Source: Plumapathes pennacea (lineage: Eukaryota; Cnidaria; Anthozoa; Antipatharia; Myriopathidae). From it: a stretch of 64,000 nucleotides of DNA. The notes beneath the pieces were generated by a model that was not told where the DNA came from, searched no databases, and saw only the letters and a list, made by a program, of their open reading frames with translations. The position numbers were made by a program, and so were the translations under genes. The stretch is taken from NCBI GenBank assembly GCA_964036295.1, contig OZ038463.1, forward strand, positions 10,717,274 through 10,781,273. The letters are read 5' to 3'. The first letter of the stretch is position 1; each line of letters opens with the position of its first letter. Positions 22,623-35,500 of this stretch are shown here, piece by piece.

Positions 22623-23741
22623 TGCTTTGACGTTTTTTTAAAAACTACACGTATAACTAAACCACATTTTCCTTTAGTCACTTCACCACATGTGCGGAGA
22701 CCGCTGCGGTAGTGCTGGCTCACTGACCCCGTCCCACAATTCGCCGCGCGCTCGCCCTCTCGTTCTCTTTCGGTGGAAGTTCTTGTACAAGGTTCGTAAA
22801 TGAAATATAATCGATCGAACTGTTAGCCATCCTGTCTTTTTTGGAGAAATTCAAGCTCTGTGTGTTTTGCTGAGTACAAGGACAGTGTGGTGAATGAGTT
22901 AGTTTTTCTCCCACCGGCACCTGAGTCTTTTGACAGGACATTATTTCTAGTGGAGTCGTGGCTTTACAGTTCGTCTGTAGTGACAAATAGTAGATGTTTT
23001 GACGGACAGGGAGATCGCGTTATTCGGGTACTTTCAGCAGATCCTATAGAAAATTTCCTTGTATTAACGTCTTGCATTTGAGCGTCGTGTATTTAAATGA
23101 TGCCATCGCGTATAGTGTTGTGAAGGTCTCACTGTACTAATCAATACTCAACACCACATTAATGATTTCATATTGAAGACTGGTATGCACAGAGGCATCA
23201 GCATGTAAGACTTGTATACTGCCCTCGACTTGCGAATTTGCAAGTCAGTCGAATGCTGTATGCCAGCAGATATGTATCAGTGGGGGTTTGGAGAGTGGCC
23301 AAAGGGTGGTGACTAAACTTGCTGGATATACTGAAAAGTCAGATGTTTACTGTGTATACAAACCAAGCCTTAAACTCAACCCTAAACCCTTGGATTTAGA
23401 TAAATCTTTGAAGGTTGTGGTTAAGTTTAGAGCTTGGTCGGCACATGCTCCAAAGTGGAAGCCTCTTGCCATATTTACAAACTTGTATATAACTAAAACT
23501 GTTTGTAAATGTGACAACCAGTTTTCATCTGAGCAAGATATTAAAACTAAAGTTCGTCATACTCTATGATAAAACTCTGGTGACAGACTGAAGGAGAAAA
23601 TTGAAGTTGGTCACTCTTGGGAATGAAAGGGATAAGGCAAGAGTATTGTTAGAGAAAATTTGCCCATATCTTCACCACTGCCAGTCAGCTTTGAGCAGGT
23701 TTTCTAACAAGCACTCCCATTTCACACAGACTTGAACCACC
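22623..23741. promoter_or_regulatory. Likely shared promoter region of RAB5IF and RPL13
   Basis: The start codons point away from each other across 1.1 kb. The RPL13 coding exon is preceded by an acceptor (TTTCACACAG at 23731), so a 5' UTR exon lies upstream. A pyrimidine start CTCTTTC near 22763, followed by a possible donor CAAG|GTTCGT near 22793, fits a ribosomal-protein TOP transcript. That assignment is tentative. A 93-codon frame at 23288-23569 has no recognisable homology. Confidence 0.35.
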
Positions 23742-26023
23742 ATGGCACCAAAAGGCAGTAATGTGATCCCAAATGCCCATTTCCACAAACACTGGCAGAA
23801 TTATGTGAAAACATGGTTTGACCAGCCTGGTCGCAAGAAGAGCAGACGTGTTGCTCGCCAGAAGAAAGCTTTGAAGATTGCCCCACGCCCAGTTGCAGGA
23901 GCACTTAGACCCAGGGTGAGGTGTCCAACATTCAAATACAACACCAAGATCAGGGCAGGACGAGGCTTCACTTTGGAGGAACTGAAGGTATAGACTTCTT
24001 TATGGTTCTTCCAACCTTATTCCCATAGCCTTCCAACTTGTGGCACATGTTCGACAAACAAAGACCTCTACTGTATAAAGGACATTTTCAGATGATCTTG
24101 ATTATGGGTACACTGCAACACAGTTTTATGGACATAGGAACTGGCACTTTTCAGTTGCCTTTGTGTTCTTTGAGTATGTGCTGTAAGTTGTTAGAAGGTT
24201 CTAGGTACAAGGTTGTGGTATCTGTTGCATCTGTAAGAGTGCAAAACAAATTGATTTTTATAATTATGGGACACATAGAAGAGCCCAACCATAGAATTAG
24301 CTCCAAAAATAAAGATATCAGGTTAAAAGATGCCACTTTGCTATGCAAATTGTGGCTTGTTCCAGTCTCCTTAGGAGGCAAAGTTTGATCATTTTGTTGA
24401 ATGGGTGAGACAAATTGTGACCAAGCAATGTTAGTTTGCCACCTGAGAAGGTTTGAACAAGCCAAAACCTGAAAACCTTTGCAAACCACTATTTTTGAAT
24501 GGCCAAACTTCTTGTATGGCTGGTAAGCAATGCTTGCTTTCCAGAAACTTTATCCCCACTTAAATATTCAGACTTGGAAGATCCGTGTAGGTGGTGCTTT
24601 GTTTTTGTGCCATTGGTGCATCAGGAGGTCACCATCACTTTTTAGCCCATGTCCACACAAGAGTGATCTTTTTGTTGTGACATTTTTCCTCCAGGCTGCT
24701 GGAATTTCCCGCAAAATTGCGCCTACCATTGGTATTGCTGTGGATCACCGCCGCAAAAATCGTTCAACTGAGTCCCTTCAGGCAAATGTGCAGCGCCTGA
24801 AAGAATACAAGAGCAAGCTGATTGTGTTCCCAAGGAAAGCTGGCAAACCTAAACAGGGAGACAGTGAGGTATGAAAAATGACAAACATGTGTTTTTGCTT
24901 CACTGCAGCATCACTTTAAGCCTGTTTAATTTTGCACCCCTGGGCCCAGTTGTTCAAAGCATGATTATGCTTATCCTGAATTAGGTCTAAGCATTTTTCT
25001 CATCTTTAAGCCTGAAAATGGGGTGGGTTTGCTTAAATCTCAGCTTCCTCAAGAAGTTTCTAGCCAAGACAAGCTTTTTGTTTGACCTTTGAGCCATTCC
25101 TTGCAGTGTGTTGGCCGAGTTGTTGAGAGAAAATTTTTTATTAACCCTGGATTATATTAATCAGGCTAGGAGCAACGAGCAGAGTGCCTTCTAAACCAGG
25201 ATGTTAGAATAAGCCACTTTCACAGTCATGTGCAGTTCACGTGGCTGAGATATTGTGGCGGGCCATCCGATTATGAGACTTGCTGGCCAGAGTAGATAAC
25301 TGCTTTTTTGGTTAGAATGCAATTATGTGGAAACAAAATGGAGCTCAGCAGAGATTTACTTAAAGGCACTTGTTTATACAGCCAGTAAAAAGTACTTTTT
25401 ACCACAACACACTAGTTTCTCGCTCTCTGATTGGTCGATTTACCATGATAAATAAGAGTCCAGACAACGATGCTGACGCCAGCATGTCACGTTTTGCAGC
25501 GAAATACAACGAAAGTTTCCTGTATATTTCTAAATGTTGTGGTAAAAACAAATTTCCACTGGTTTGCCGTGGTGTGGACTCTTATTTACCACGATTAACG
25601 TCATCACATGGTCAAAATTAGTTGTGGACTAACTCGGTGAAGCGCCTTGTGAGTCCACAACATTTTGACCATGTGATGGGTAAATAAGAGTCCACACCAC
25701 GGCAAACCAGTGGAAATTTATTAAATTTGTACTGTGCATGATGTGAAAATGTCTGATAGAAGGGAAGTCTGGATTATGTTTCTGAATGAGCTTGTTTTGA
25801 CCTACAGGAGGCTGAGCTGACCAATGCTGTGCAACTTCAAGGACCCATCATACCAATCCAGCAGCCACGCCTGCCCATCAAAGCAAGGAAGGTCACAGAC
25901 GAGGAAAAGAAGACCAGCGTATTCAAGAGCATGCGTATTGCTCGGGCCAATGCCAGGCTGGTGGGCATCAGGGAGAAGAGGGCCAAAGAGAAGGCCGAGG
26001 CAGATGCTTTGAAGAAGAAGTGA
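23742..26023 (+). CDS. RPL13: Large ribosomal subunit protein eL13
   Basis: Three exons join in phase: 23742-23987, 24695-24868 and 25808-26023. The product has 211 residues, exactly the human length. eL13 is a structural protein of the cytosolic 60S subunit. Recognisable blocks are [67 protein letters not shown], and the lysine-rich end [19 protein letters not shown]. The start ATG is in a good context (ACCATGG). Intron 2 carries a long foldback element. I looked for box C/D snoRNAs in the introns and saw none convincing. Confidence 0.97.
25550..25719. mobile_element. Foldback element in RPL13 intron 2
   Basis: The left arm 25550-25630 contains CCACTGGTTTGCCGTGGTGT and GTCAAAATTAGTTGTGGACT. 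It is matched in inverted order by the right arm 25652-25719. Arms are about 70-80 bp with one internal gap, joined by a spacer of about 20 bases. No target duplication is evident. Confidence 0.75.
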
Positions 26024-28135
26024 ACACTGCATTTGTGAATAGAATTAAAGCTGTTAACTTTACTTGGTCAGTCAGTTTGCTTTATCCTGTTGGCCAGATC
26101 TCACAAACATGCACTGTTCATTAAATACTCGCCACTCTCCCTCTGATGAGAATGCCAAGTTTGTTTCTTTGGATGGACCATTGACTCCCAAGTGCTCTCC
26201 TTTTTTTCTCACAGACACTGACCAAAAGAATAAAATGCACATGCCAAAACTAGATTTCCACTTTTAAGCATGAACTAACAATCGGACCAATCGGAAAGTG
26301 TAGCAACCACAAAACCAAAGCAATCACACGATTGCTTTTGACAGTCATGCGAAAACGACTCTAACTGATAAATGAACTACTTCTTCTACTATCACTTGTT
26401 AAGTTTTTCATTTTCTCATAATATGGAACATTCCGCGAAACTTGTAGCTTTGGATGCCGAGAAATCTTTTTCAGGATTATGGCCGTGCAATCTCTGCGGC
26501 GACACGTTTCTGTTAAGATAATACCTTATCCCAGACCAAAAGGGCAAAATCTATACCATATTTGAGACTAAAAATGCTTGAATACGATACCCTTTGGGGC
26601 GTAAGGCCAACCGAAAATGTGTGACAAAACATATCCTTACCGCTGAGCTTTGTTTTCTCTCAGCTCCCAGCGTTTTTCATGTAGCAGACTCTGATACTGG
26701 TCTGCCCGTTTCTATCTCTTGAGCAAGAGGGAGCCTTGTGGAAGTGCAGGTGACTACAGTGGATAAACTGGGAACAGACTTTACTGGCCGTTGTAGAGGT
26801 GACCATTGTAGGAACTGTTTCGATAGGCAAATGCATGGATCGGTGACCGGGACGAAAAAGTCCCGGCCGTTGTGGGGACTGTGTGATCATTTTAGGCGTG
26901 GCATAGGCTACGAGCCGTGAACCTGATTACTTATTGGTGTACAACAGCGCAATATGTGAATGGTCGGGGATTATCCAATCGTAATTCGGGAATCATGTGA
27001 CGTCACTGACAAAACTATGCTCACCAAGTTTCGTTTCGGGGCCTATACTATATTAAACATGGCCGCGATGTCAGAATTTCAAAGAATCGATTGGTCGCAA
27101 ACCCAGACTGTGGAGCTGGAGACCGGGGCTCATAACTCTTTATGAGCTGTCGCGGGAGAATGCGCCGAGACTTTCCCCAGGCTGTTCTGTGCCGTCAAGA
27201 ACCCAAAATACTTTAGTTATTTCTTCTTCATGGGTCGTCATTCATTTTCTTACTAGCCGTCCAACGCTCAAAACATTGGTCAGCACATTCTCATCAACCA
27301 TGCGTTGCTATACTACTATATAAATAATAAACTACAACGTCTTGTGGTCCCGTCCAATACTCGGATGCTTTGATAATCTTGAGAAACTTTTCCTATAAAA
27401 CAGCATTCAATTCTGTCCAATAAAACGTCTTGTCTTATCAAACCTTGCTACCATATTTCAGTTTTAAGCCGGAGCACTTTGTAACACTTAGGCCCGTTTC
27501 AAACGTCGCGCCACTTCCGTGCCGAACTCAATGCAAATGAGGAAAATCTCTCGTTTGAGCTAATTTGCACTGAGTTCGGCACAGCAGTGGCGCGACGTTT
27601 GAAATGGGTCTTAAGCCCCAACACATACACACTAACGTGGGTAGCCATTGCAACTCCTTTGTTCTCGGCCTTATCACTGTTCCCCGTCCATGGGACTAAG
27701 CATTAGGGAGTTTACTTCTACTTCGTAAATGTAAGACAACCAACTCTTAAAACTGCCTCAAAAAGCAAGCTGTTGCTTCAGACCGCAACAGGAGATTCAC
27801 CGCGAGCTTACGATGCGCCTTCCAAGTCACGGTCCTTTAGTCTAAACTTTTGCCGCCTAAAATCACCTCTAAAAAAAGAACTTGTCTTTGTTTACCGGTC
27901 GACAGCCCAGTTCAAAAACGCCCCCAAATCACCCAGAAGTGAAGTTAGTTAAATTAGCACCAACGCAAGAGAAGGTAAATGAAGGGGATGTCTTTGTCAC
28001 AAATGTTTGCTATGATTCTGTCACGTGACCTTAACCAGAGTCGTTCAGTATCTTCACTACGTGGTTCTCGAATCTTTCTTCGTCAAACCCAAATAATGAG
28101 CAACACTTGAACCAAAACTTTACTCTATTTGATCT
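26024..28135. other. Intergenic region between RPL13 and PMS2
   Basis: After the RPL13 stop there is an AATTAAA-like polyadenylation signal near 26043. A patch at about 26440-26600 resembles a dispersed repeat containing TTTTGGTCTGGGATAAGG (minus strand). One clear MITE lies at 27491-27610. I support no gene in the 2.1 kb. Confidence 0.5.
27491..27610. mobile_element. MITE with TTA target duplication (Harbinger-like)
   Basis: A 120-bp element with inverted ends of about 45 bp. The left end reads GGCCCGTTTCAAACGTCGCG; the right end is the complement of GACCCATTTCAAACGTCGCG. It is flanked by TTA at 27488-27490 and 27611-27613, the 3-bp duplication typical of PIF/Harbinger elements. Confidence 0.8.
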
Positions 28136-28402
28136 GCATTAGAGATCATTCCCAGAGTGATGAGAGGTCGTCCATGAAGACAGTTCCCAGGGTTGTTCGA
28201 TCTTTCCCTTGTGCCTAAACGACTTTCCTCGTGACACAACAACATTTTATTATATTTACTTTGTATTAGAGATCATTCCCAGATTGATGAGATGCCGCAT
28301 GGTTGGTCGTCCATGAGGACAGTTTCAGGGTTGTTCGATAGTTTCCCATGTGTTTCACGACCTTCCCTCGTCACACAACAACACTTGATATATATTTACC
28401 CT
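28136..28402. repeat. Two decayed tandem copies of the PMS2 terminal coding segment
   Basis: The landmark AGAGATCATTCCCAG begins at 28141, 28268 and 28408. The third copy is the real PMS2 last exon; the first two lie downstream of the PMS2 stop codon on the minus strand. Each copy repeats the segment coding for the last 35-40 residues of PMS2, including the CPHGRP motif. The nearer copy has a one-base shift and the farther copy has lost about 20 bases around TATGCGACATC, so neither codes in frame. Periods are 127 and 140 bp. Confidence 0.85.
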
Positions 28403-31400
28403 GTACTAGAGATCATTCCCAGATTAATGAGATGTCGCATAGTTGGTCGTCCATGAGGACAGTTCCAGGGTTGTTCGATCTCGCCCATGTGCCTCACGAC
28501 CTTTCTCATCTGCGCTCGATCCAGAGCGGTGCCCACCATAACCGACATGCGGCACGCGCGGCTCGCGAACATCTTGCGCACACGTGACGGCCTGCAAACC
28601 ACTCCCGGGGAATCACTCAACATAAAAACCAACTCCTCTATGTCCTCCACACCAAATGTCCAGTTCTTACTGATGGGTAGTGAGGTTAGCTTCACCCTCT
28701 TCGTGGCCTCGGCAGTTTCGTCGACGTCAAAGTCGAAGCCGTTCTTGCGGAAGATCTCGATGTTATCGATCAGAATGCTCTCATTGGCGGCGGTCAGCTC
28801 GAGCCTTTGCGGGACGACCAACCGTTGCGCCTGCAGCGTCGTATTCCGCTGTTGATCCTCGAAGTTGAACTTTTCATCAGAAGCGTGTTGATCGATAATG
28901 AAGAGATCATTGCCCAGCTTGGTTATGATGAAACCCAGATTGAACTGTCCAAGGATTTCCATCTGAGAGAACATCCTTTTCTCCACCTGCCTGCACAGCT
29001 CCTCCTCGGCGTCCTGGTTGCCTTCTGGAGTTATCTTTGCACGAAAAGAACGCGCTTCAACCTTCTGTTTTGTTATCTGTCTGTTCGCCATCCCTAAAGA
29101 TTTCCTCAAAGTTTTCATGTCAAAGTTGACCGATACTTCTTTTCTTCCTGACAATATATTTGACAGTTTGACCGATTGGGGAGCTGCTTCATTAAACGAC
29201 TTGGATATGACAATTTCTGCCCCACAGTTCTCTGCAAATTGATTCAGCCCTGCTTGTGCAGTGATGGAGGCTTCTTCTTCCGTATCCGTGCTTTCTTCAC
29301 AAATCTTCTTATCTATGCAATCCTCCTCAGCTATGCAATCCTCTCTGAGAGCTTGACAGTGTTCAGCTCTTATGGCAGCAATAGTATCTGAGCCCTCAAC
29401 TTCGCTTTTTGGCACTTCTCCCACCACGACTTCATCTTCCACAACAACTGTACAAGTAGAATTTTCGTCAACAGCAGAACCACGTGCACTGAGACTGAGG
29501 TTGGGCTGTGGATGCCGTGCCATAAGCTTAGTCAGTTTTGCTTGCTTAGTACGTGGCTCTTTCATCTTCACATCAGTTCCTTCAAGGCTGGAGGCCAGTC
29601 TCTTGAAACCACTCAGAGACGGGAAAACATTTCTCTGCAGATGGCAGAAGCCTTTCCTGTCCTGATTGCTTTCCTTTGCACGCTCATGGCTTCCGCCGTT
29701 GCTCTCATTGCTCTGGCTACCACAGGAACCACTGCTGGTAAAGTTCATTTTCAGTTGAGTAAGAGGCTTCTCGTTGACAGTGTAGTTTGAGCTGTATGGT
29801 TCATACATCTTCTTCAGAGACGTCTTGATGGTGGCTAGCAAGAGTTTTTCCTCCTGTACAAACACCTGTCTCTTGTCTGGAGTCACATTTACATCGACGG
29901 AATCTGGAAAAACGAGGAAAGTGGCAAGTCGTTAACAAGATCACGCACACATGCCAATAATAGGAACAAATAAAGAAAGCTAAGCACTTCACGTTTAAAC
30001 AAGATCCATTGAAGCCCTTTTAAAAGTATAATGGGGTTAAATAAAGTATTCTATAAAATACTATGATACTATGCGTGCCCTGATTGGCTAAATAACCGTG
30101 TAAGATGAGAGTATATACACGCTGACGAGATACGTGATGTACTTTACTTAACTAATTATTTTATAAAAGAAATATATAATGCGTTACCGTGTAATATAGC
30201 CTCATCTAAACACACGGGAAGTTGGGAGAACACTCAAGTAGCGGGAAACAACTCGACGGCCTCGTGGCTTCCTTACGCCACTCTCGTGTTCTCCCAACTT
30301 CCCACGTGTTTAGATGAGGCTATATTACACGGTGACGCGTTATTTATTTCTTATAAGTAACGCACCGTATTGACCTCAGAGCTTACCATTTCTATACTAG
30401 CGGAAAAACGTAAGTGTGCAGATCTGGAATGCCCCATGAAAAATTTAGTGTATTTCAAAAATCTCAACAATTTTACATATAAAAGTGTGTGTGTTGTGGG
30501 GAAGGTATTCCAAAAATAAGAGATGACCACTGGGTTTTATAGTACAGTGAACTCTCTCTAAGGTGGACACCCTCGGGACCAGATTTAGTGTCTGTCTTAG
30601 AGAGGTGTCCGTCTTAGAGAGCCCAGTTGCAGAGAACAAGTGAAAATTGGCAAGGACCAAATCTGCATGCTGTCCACCTTAGAGAGGTGTCCACTTTAGA
30701 GAGGTGTCTGCATAGAGAGTTGACTGTACTTACCTCTTGCCAAGGAGATATCCATCATCACAAATGGATATTGATGTCTGTTGTACATGTGGTACACTTC
30801 ATTTACCAAGCGGGACACTTTGCTGAGATCACAGGGCCGCTTATTGATAAAGAAGAACTGCCGATCAGCACTGCTCCGCCCCAGACCATGATCTGGCTTG
30901 GATACAAAACCTGTGATGTGAAATGGGTTGGTCTCCTGTGATGCATCTTTAGGATCCATCCCGTGTTCATCACAGTCTTCACTTGTGGGAGAACTCTGGC
31001 TTAATGGCATGATGCTCTGGACCTGAGAAGCATGAGGGGACTTGTGAGAAGTACTGTAAATGGGATGCTAATTCCTGTTTTCCTCCCATTCACTCCTACT
31101 TCAAATTCTCCCAACTAGGCAAGTAGAAAATGTATGAGTGATGTATGTCCTGTGGTGAGAATTGATATTTCAAACTCTGAAAAAGCTTATCCAAACTGCT
31201 GAACAGTATGTTCTTTGGTGGGAGAACAAAAAAGAAAGTTAAAGTCACATTTGTCTACATGCAACTGCTGTATATTTTGTAACAAGAAGACACATTTCTG
31301 AAAATAAAAATAGAAACACCACAAATAACAATATTTATGGCAGACCCAAAGTCCCAAACAAAATTGATGCATCTTTGATATTTTTAAAAATGTTTTTTTC

Positions 31401-32416
31401 TCATTATCACTGAATCATTTTAACAACCACAACAAACCTGTTTGGGTCCAAAAACACAAGTGATGTTGTCCTTTATCTGCATTCCCCCATTAGTGGACAC
31501 AATTGTGGTCTTCTTGCCTTTCTCCAGCTGATTGCTGCAGGTGATTCGTACTCCTGTGCTAACCAAACAGTATCCCTGCAGAACATGCACCAGCTTTATC
31601 AGCTCCCTCTTCAAGTTACGTAAAAACTCCTTGTGTCTGACTGGGAGAGTATAAAACAGATTCTGTAGGGATACAGTGGTACCGCATTCCCTGGCACAGG
31701 GGTTCTGCGACGTCAGTTTTCCATTATGGTCATATTCCAGTTTGCTGCCAGCAGTCTGAGACAAGTGTCGAGTAACTATTGAAAGGTTGCTAGGTAACAT
31801 GGAAGTGACAAACATGACAAAATTAGCATGCTACAGTTGCCAGGTGTAAAATATGCCACCCCACCCCACCCCCCCCCCCCCCCCCCCACCCACCATAGTG
31901 TATTCGAGGGAAGCAGGGGAGGGTGGGCAATCACCCAAGTGTTATCACATGATTGTAATGTCAACAATCAGGTTTCTCAAATCAAAAAAGATGATTATAA
32001 CAATATCCATTGTTACTTCTGAGTTAAAAGGTACAAACACCCTGCCACCCTGCATTTCCCGCCAAACCTCTCGGTCCTCACCTCAACGCACACAGCGAAC
32101 TCAGCGCCTCTCCCCTAAAACCAAAAGTATCAACGCTTGCAAGGTCAGAAAAGTCTCGAAGCTTGGAAGTGTAGTGTTTTAGAGTGAGAGCGTCGAAATT
32201 CCCGGGCTCCACTCCCGAACCATTATCAACAACTTCTAGAAGGTCAGAGCCGCTTTCCTTCAGCCTAATTTCGACGTTCGTTGCTCCGGCATCGAGACTG
32301 TTCTCGACCAGTTCCTTGACAGCTGTTGCGAGGTTCAGGACCACTTGCCCAGAACAAATTTGGTGGACAGACTTACGATCAATCGCTTGGACACTAGGAG
32401 ATATTTCGTCCGCCAT
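28396..32416 (-). CDS. PMS2: DNA mismatch repair endonuclease PMS2
   Basis: Four exons join in phase: 32082-32416, 31438-31789, 30734-31022 and 28396-29903. They give 827 residues (human 862). PMS2 pairs with MLH1 as MutL-alpha, which nicks DNA during mismatch repair. The N-terminal GHKL ATPase is complete: [21 protein letters not shown] and FGFRGEAL. The transducer part shows LPVRHKEF and [15 protein letters not shown]. After a long acidic linker (about residues 375-620) the C-terminal endonuclease carries [13 protein letters not shown] (the DQHAx2Ex4E metal site, about residue 663), ASRACRMSV and CPHGRP. All catalytic motifs are intact, so the gene looks functional. The start codon is 109 nt from the NECAB start on the other strand. 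Confidence 0.96.
30179..30342. mobile_element. Foldback MITE in PMS2 intron 3
   Basis: The left arm GTAATATAGCCTCATCTAAA, followed by CACACGGGAAGTTGGGAGAA, is inverted at the right as TTCTCCCAACTTCCCACGTG and TTTAGATGAGGCTATATTAC. A half copy of the same family is at 39241-39333. Confidence 0.75.
30545..30726. mobile_element. pogo-like MITE abutting the PMS2 exon 3 splice donor
   Basis: The element starts CAGTGAACTCTCTCTAAGG and ends in the inverted form AGAGAGTTGACTG. TA dinucleotides at 30543-30544 and 30727-30728 are the target duplication. The interior repeats CTTAGAGAGGTGTCC. Related copies are at 42269-42352 and 45443-45567. The PMS2 donor GT is at 30733-30732, so the element sits five bases inside the intron. 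Confidence 0.8.
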
Positions 32417-32525
32417 GTTTTAATGTTTTCGGGCGCGCATTGGGGCCCTGGGCACAAGCCATTATTGTCGACAGTGGGACACCGAGCATCTTCGGCAATG
32501 TTCGGTTGTTAAATCGGGTCAAAAC
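32417..32525. promoter_or_regulatory. Bidirectional promoter between PMS2 and NECAB
   Basis: Only 109 bases separate the two start codons, which face away from each other. The interval must hold both transcription starts, or the transcripts overlap. It is moderately GC-rich, has no TATA box that I can see, and contains a CCAAT box on the minus strand (ATTGG near 32441). Confidence 0.7.
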
Positions 32526-35500
32526 ATGGCTGACAAGTTGGAAAGTGAGAGACCGGGAAGATCCATCTTTCTAGACGTGAGCGCAATTTCCTCCTCTTCA
32601 GTCATGTCGGATCTATTTGACATATACACGTGTCTATCTTCTAATACAGATCCAGACTGTTTCGTTACTGTGTCGGTGCAGTAGATAAGATCTGACATAT
32701 TGCTGGTCTTTCTACAGGTTTTCAAAAGAGCAGACAAAACCGGTGGGTATAGATACGCTGATCTGAAACACTCAAGTCTAAACCAAGGAGCAAACATCAA
32801 CAAGATAGCTTTACTCGTTGTGTGTATCAGTCTAGGTTATCACGCAGCTAAGCTGACCTGCACATTTCAAATTATTGGGCGGGGTCCGTCGCCCCAGAGG
32901 TACTTTGGTAGCGTCTCTCTCGCGCGGGGCTTGGGTTGAGCGACGAGGAGACGACTGACATTTCAGGCTAGTACTTTGGAGGAAGTGCTCATTTTGTTCT
33001 TGTGCAGACCTTAACATCCAGTGATTATTACCATCGGATCATACTGGCACTTTGAACTTTGCTTCCATTTGAAGAAACGACCGTTCAAGCTTAGATCAAG
33101 CATGATCCTCAACATATTCCTAGCCTGTTGTCCTGTTTAATACATTCATGTCCTTAATTTATTCATCAGATGATGGAGCATTGTCGTGGGAGGAATTCAA
33201 GTCGTTTTTCTGTGATGGCATCTTATCAAATGAAGACTTGGAGAAACTATTTCATGATATTGATACTCACAAAACAAAGTAAGAAAAAATATCTGACATT
33301 TAATTTTTTAATGTGTAAATATGAATGAAATTTCCTGGGGATCACCCACTGTTTCAGACTAAAATTTGGTGAGAGAATTAAGGTGATAAGCTACAATAGG
33401 TTATTCAAATTCACAGGTAAACAGGAATCTTTATTTCTTAATTCATGTACAACCAGTTTGAGCCTGAAAGCTATTACTTTCATTTGTGCTTGAGAGCTGG
33501 GGAATATTATAACCCATTGCATTAATGCTATTTTTTAAATGGTGGAATGATTATAAAGGGGAAGCTAGAATAGAACATCCTAATTACATGATAAATTGAA
33601 GGTATTATAAGTTGAACTTGGACAAACTCCTATCATTTTATTGTAGCCCATGTGTCCCTGCATGTGTGAATGTTCAATTCAATTCAATTCAATGTTCTTG
33701 ATAATATTATTATTCATTGTTTTCAGTAACTTGGATACATCAGAAGTGTGTGGTGAGTAAATACTAGCTGTTGGCACAATTAAACATGAACACTCACTTT
33801 CACATAATTTCTAATATACAGCTGTAATGGTAGGCTCAAATTCCACCGCTCTCTCACTCCGGTCTTCTTCCTTCCTGAGAAGAGAAAGCTGGACACGCGT
33901 GCCAACCATGTCAGCCTGTGACATAATTTTGAAAATCATTTTTTGCATTCTCAGATTTCACCAGAAGTGAGATTGAACTCCAATTCTCCAGTTTTATAAA
34001 CTTCTCTACAACACGATCGCAAATTTCATCGAAAAAATATTTCGCATCCGCCATTTTGAAATCAACTTTCTGAAAGATAAGTTACACCTGCTCAATTTGA
34101 GTAGGCATGTTTCTCATTGGTGGATATACCAAGCTCACACCTCCAGCCGTGCCTTCGGGGGAGGAGCACGGGCTCACTTTCCTGAGACAGCAGCTGGTAA
34201 TCAAGCCTACTGTAACAGCCACACACCATATATACTATCTAATTTCATCAATATTTCATTGTTCTTGATTATTTTATAACTGTCCTATACCAGATTACTT
34301 TATGAAGGAGATGGGTCATTTCACTGATGTTTTTGCTGGCCTAGAGGATATGAACAAGGCAATCATGAATGCTCTGATTCAAACAGCAAAGGTATGTTTA
34401 AGCAGATATATAAACACTACTTCCAAGTTCCACACTGAGAGGGATTCAGGGTCTTGTAAAGGAGGATTTTAATGAGTTGGGGGTTTGCAGTACTTTTGAG
34501 CAGGTGTATATAAAATATATAATAATTATCATTATAAATGATAATAATGATAATATTAATGTTAATATTATAATAATAACTAAATAATAATTTAATACAA
34601 TATTAACAAATATAATAATATAATAATATTTTTTGTCTCGTGTCTTTTTTGTTACTTTTATTAGGAATACCCAGACAAGTCCTTCATTGGAAAGTTCACA
34701 ACAAGATTTCTTTTAAAAGAGGTAATAAATAAATGACACCCTATATATATTGAGCACCATTGCACATGTATTTTAACAAATTACCATTGACAATGTTATT
34801 TGTTTTAAGTTACGACTCAGTCCCTGCAGCTGTAATATTATTATCATCATTTGGTTGGTTGTGGAAATTTAAAATAAGCATAATGCATGCTACATGTTTA
34901 TCATTCCCTATTCATTTATCTCCAATATTACTTTTGACAGATTCTGGGTCAGCTAAACTCACTTGAGCATCACATTGATGTGGCAGTTGATAAGATTGAT
35001 GAAGATGAATCAGAACAAAGGTTGGGTTCAACTGCACTCTAAACTCTTCTCAACCTGAACATTTACTGTATACCTAAAGGTTACTATTACATGTAGGCTC
35101 TTGATAAAACAGTTAGAATAGATACAGCTGCCATTTTTCAAGAAAAGCTGCATTAGCTGGAACAGAGCTATAACACTTGTAGATTACAGTATTAAAGTTA
35201 GCTATGTTCAGCTTGCGGGAGGAAGTTGTTGAATTTAATCTGGCGTATCAGGCATATCATGTTGTGTGGTTGACATTAAACTCAGTCAGCATGTCTTTTG
35301 TTTTTTATCAACAGGCCATCTGTAGTCCCAGCTGAGGTCACAAACAGCAGTGTTCGTGGCGGAAGAATGAAAAGGAAGATGAACAACTTTACTCAGCAAA
35401 CCAGTGTTGAAGGTGATTATCACAGAAAGCAATATAATTATTTTATAGTTTTTTATATGACCACCCCATTATATCTGACAAGAATTTTGGGGGTTCTTTT

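Noticed and set aside
23288..23569. 93-codon frame upstream of RPL13
   Set aside because: No recognisable domain and no conserved splice context; it lies in the probable first intron or promoter of RPL13.
23988..25807. Box C/D snoRNA in RPL13 introns
   Set aside because: Vertebrate RPL13 hosts a snoRNA, but no properly spaced RTGATGA and CTGA pair with a terminal stem was found.
26440..26600. Possible U-type snRNA near 26.5 kb
   Set aside because: Only a short TTTTGGTCTG-like resemblance; no Sm site or conserved 5' end. It looks like a dispersed repeat.
28136..28402. A separate second PMS2 gene or functional alternative terminal exons
   Set aside because: The downstream copies have frame-breaking changes and lie after the stop codon of the intact exon.
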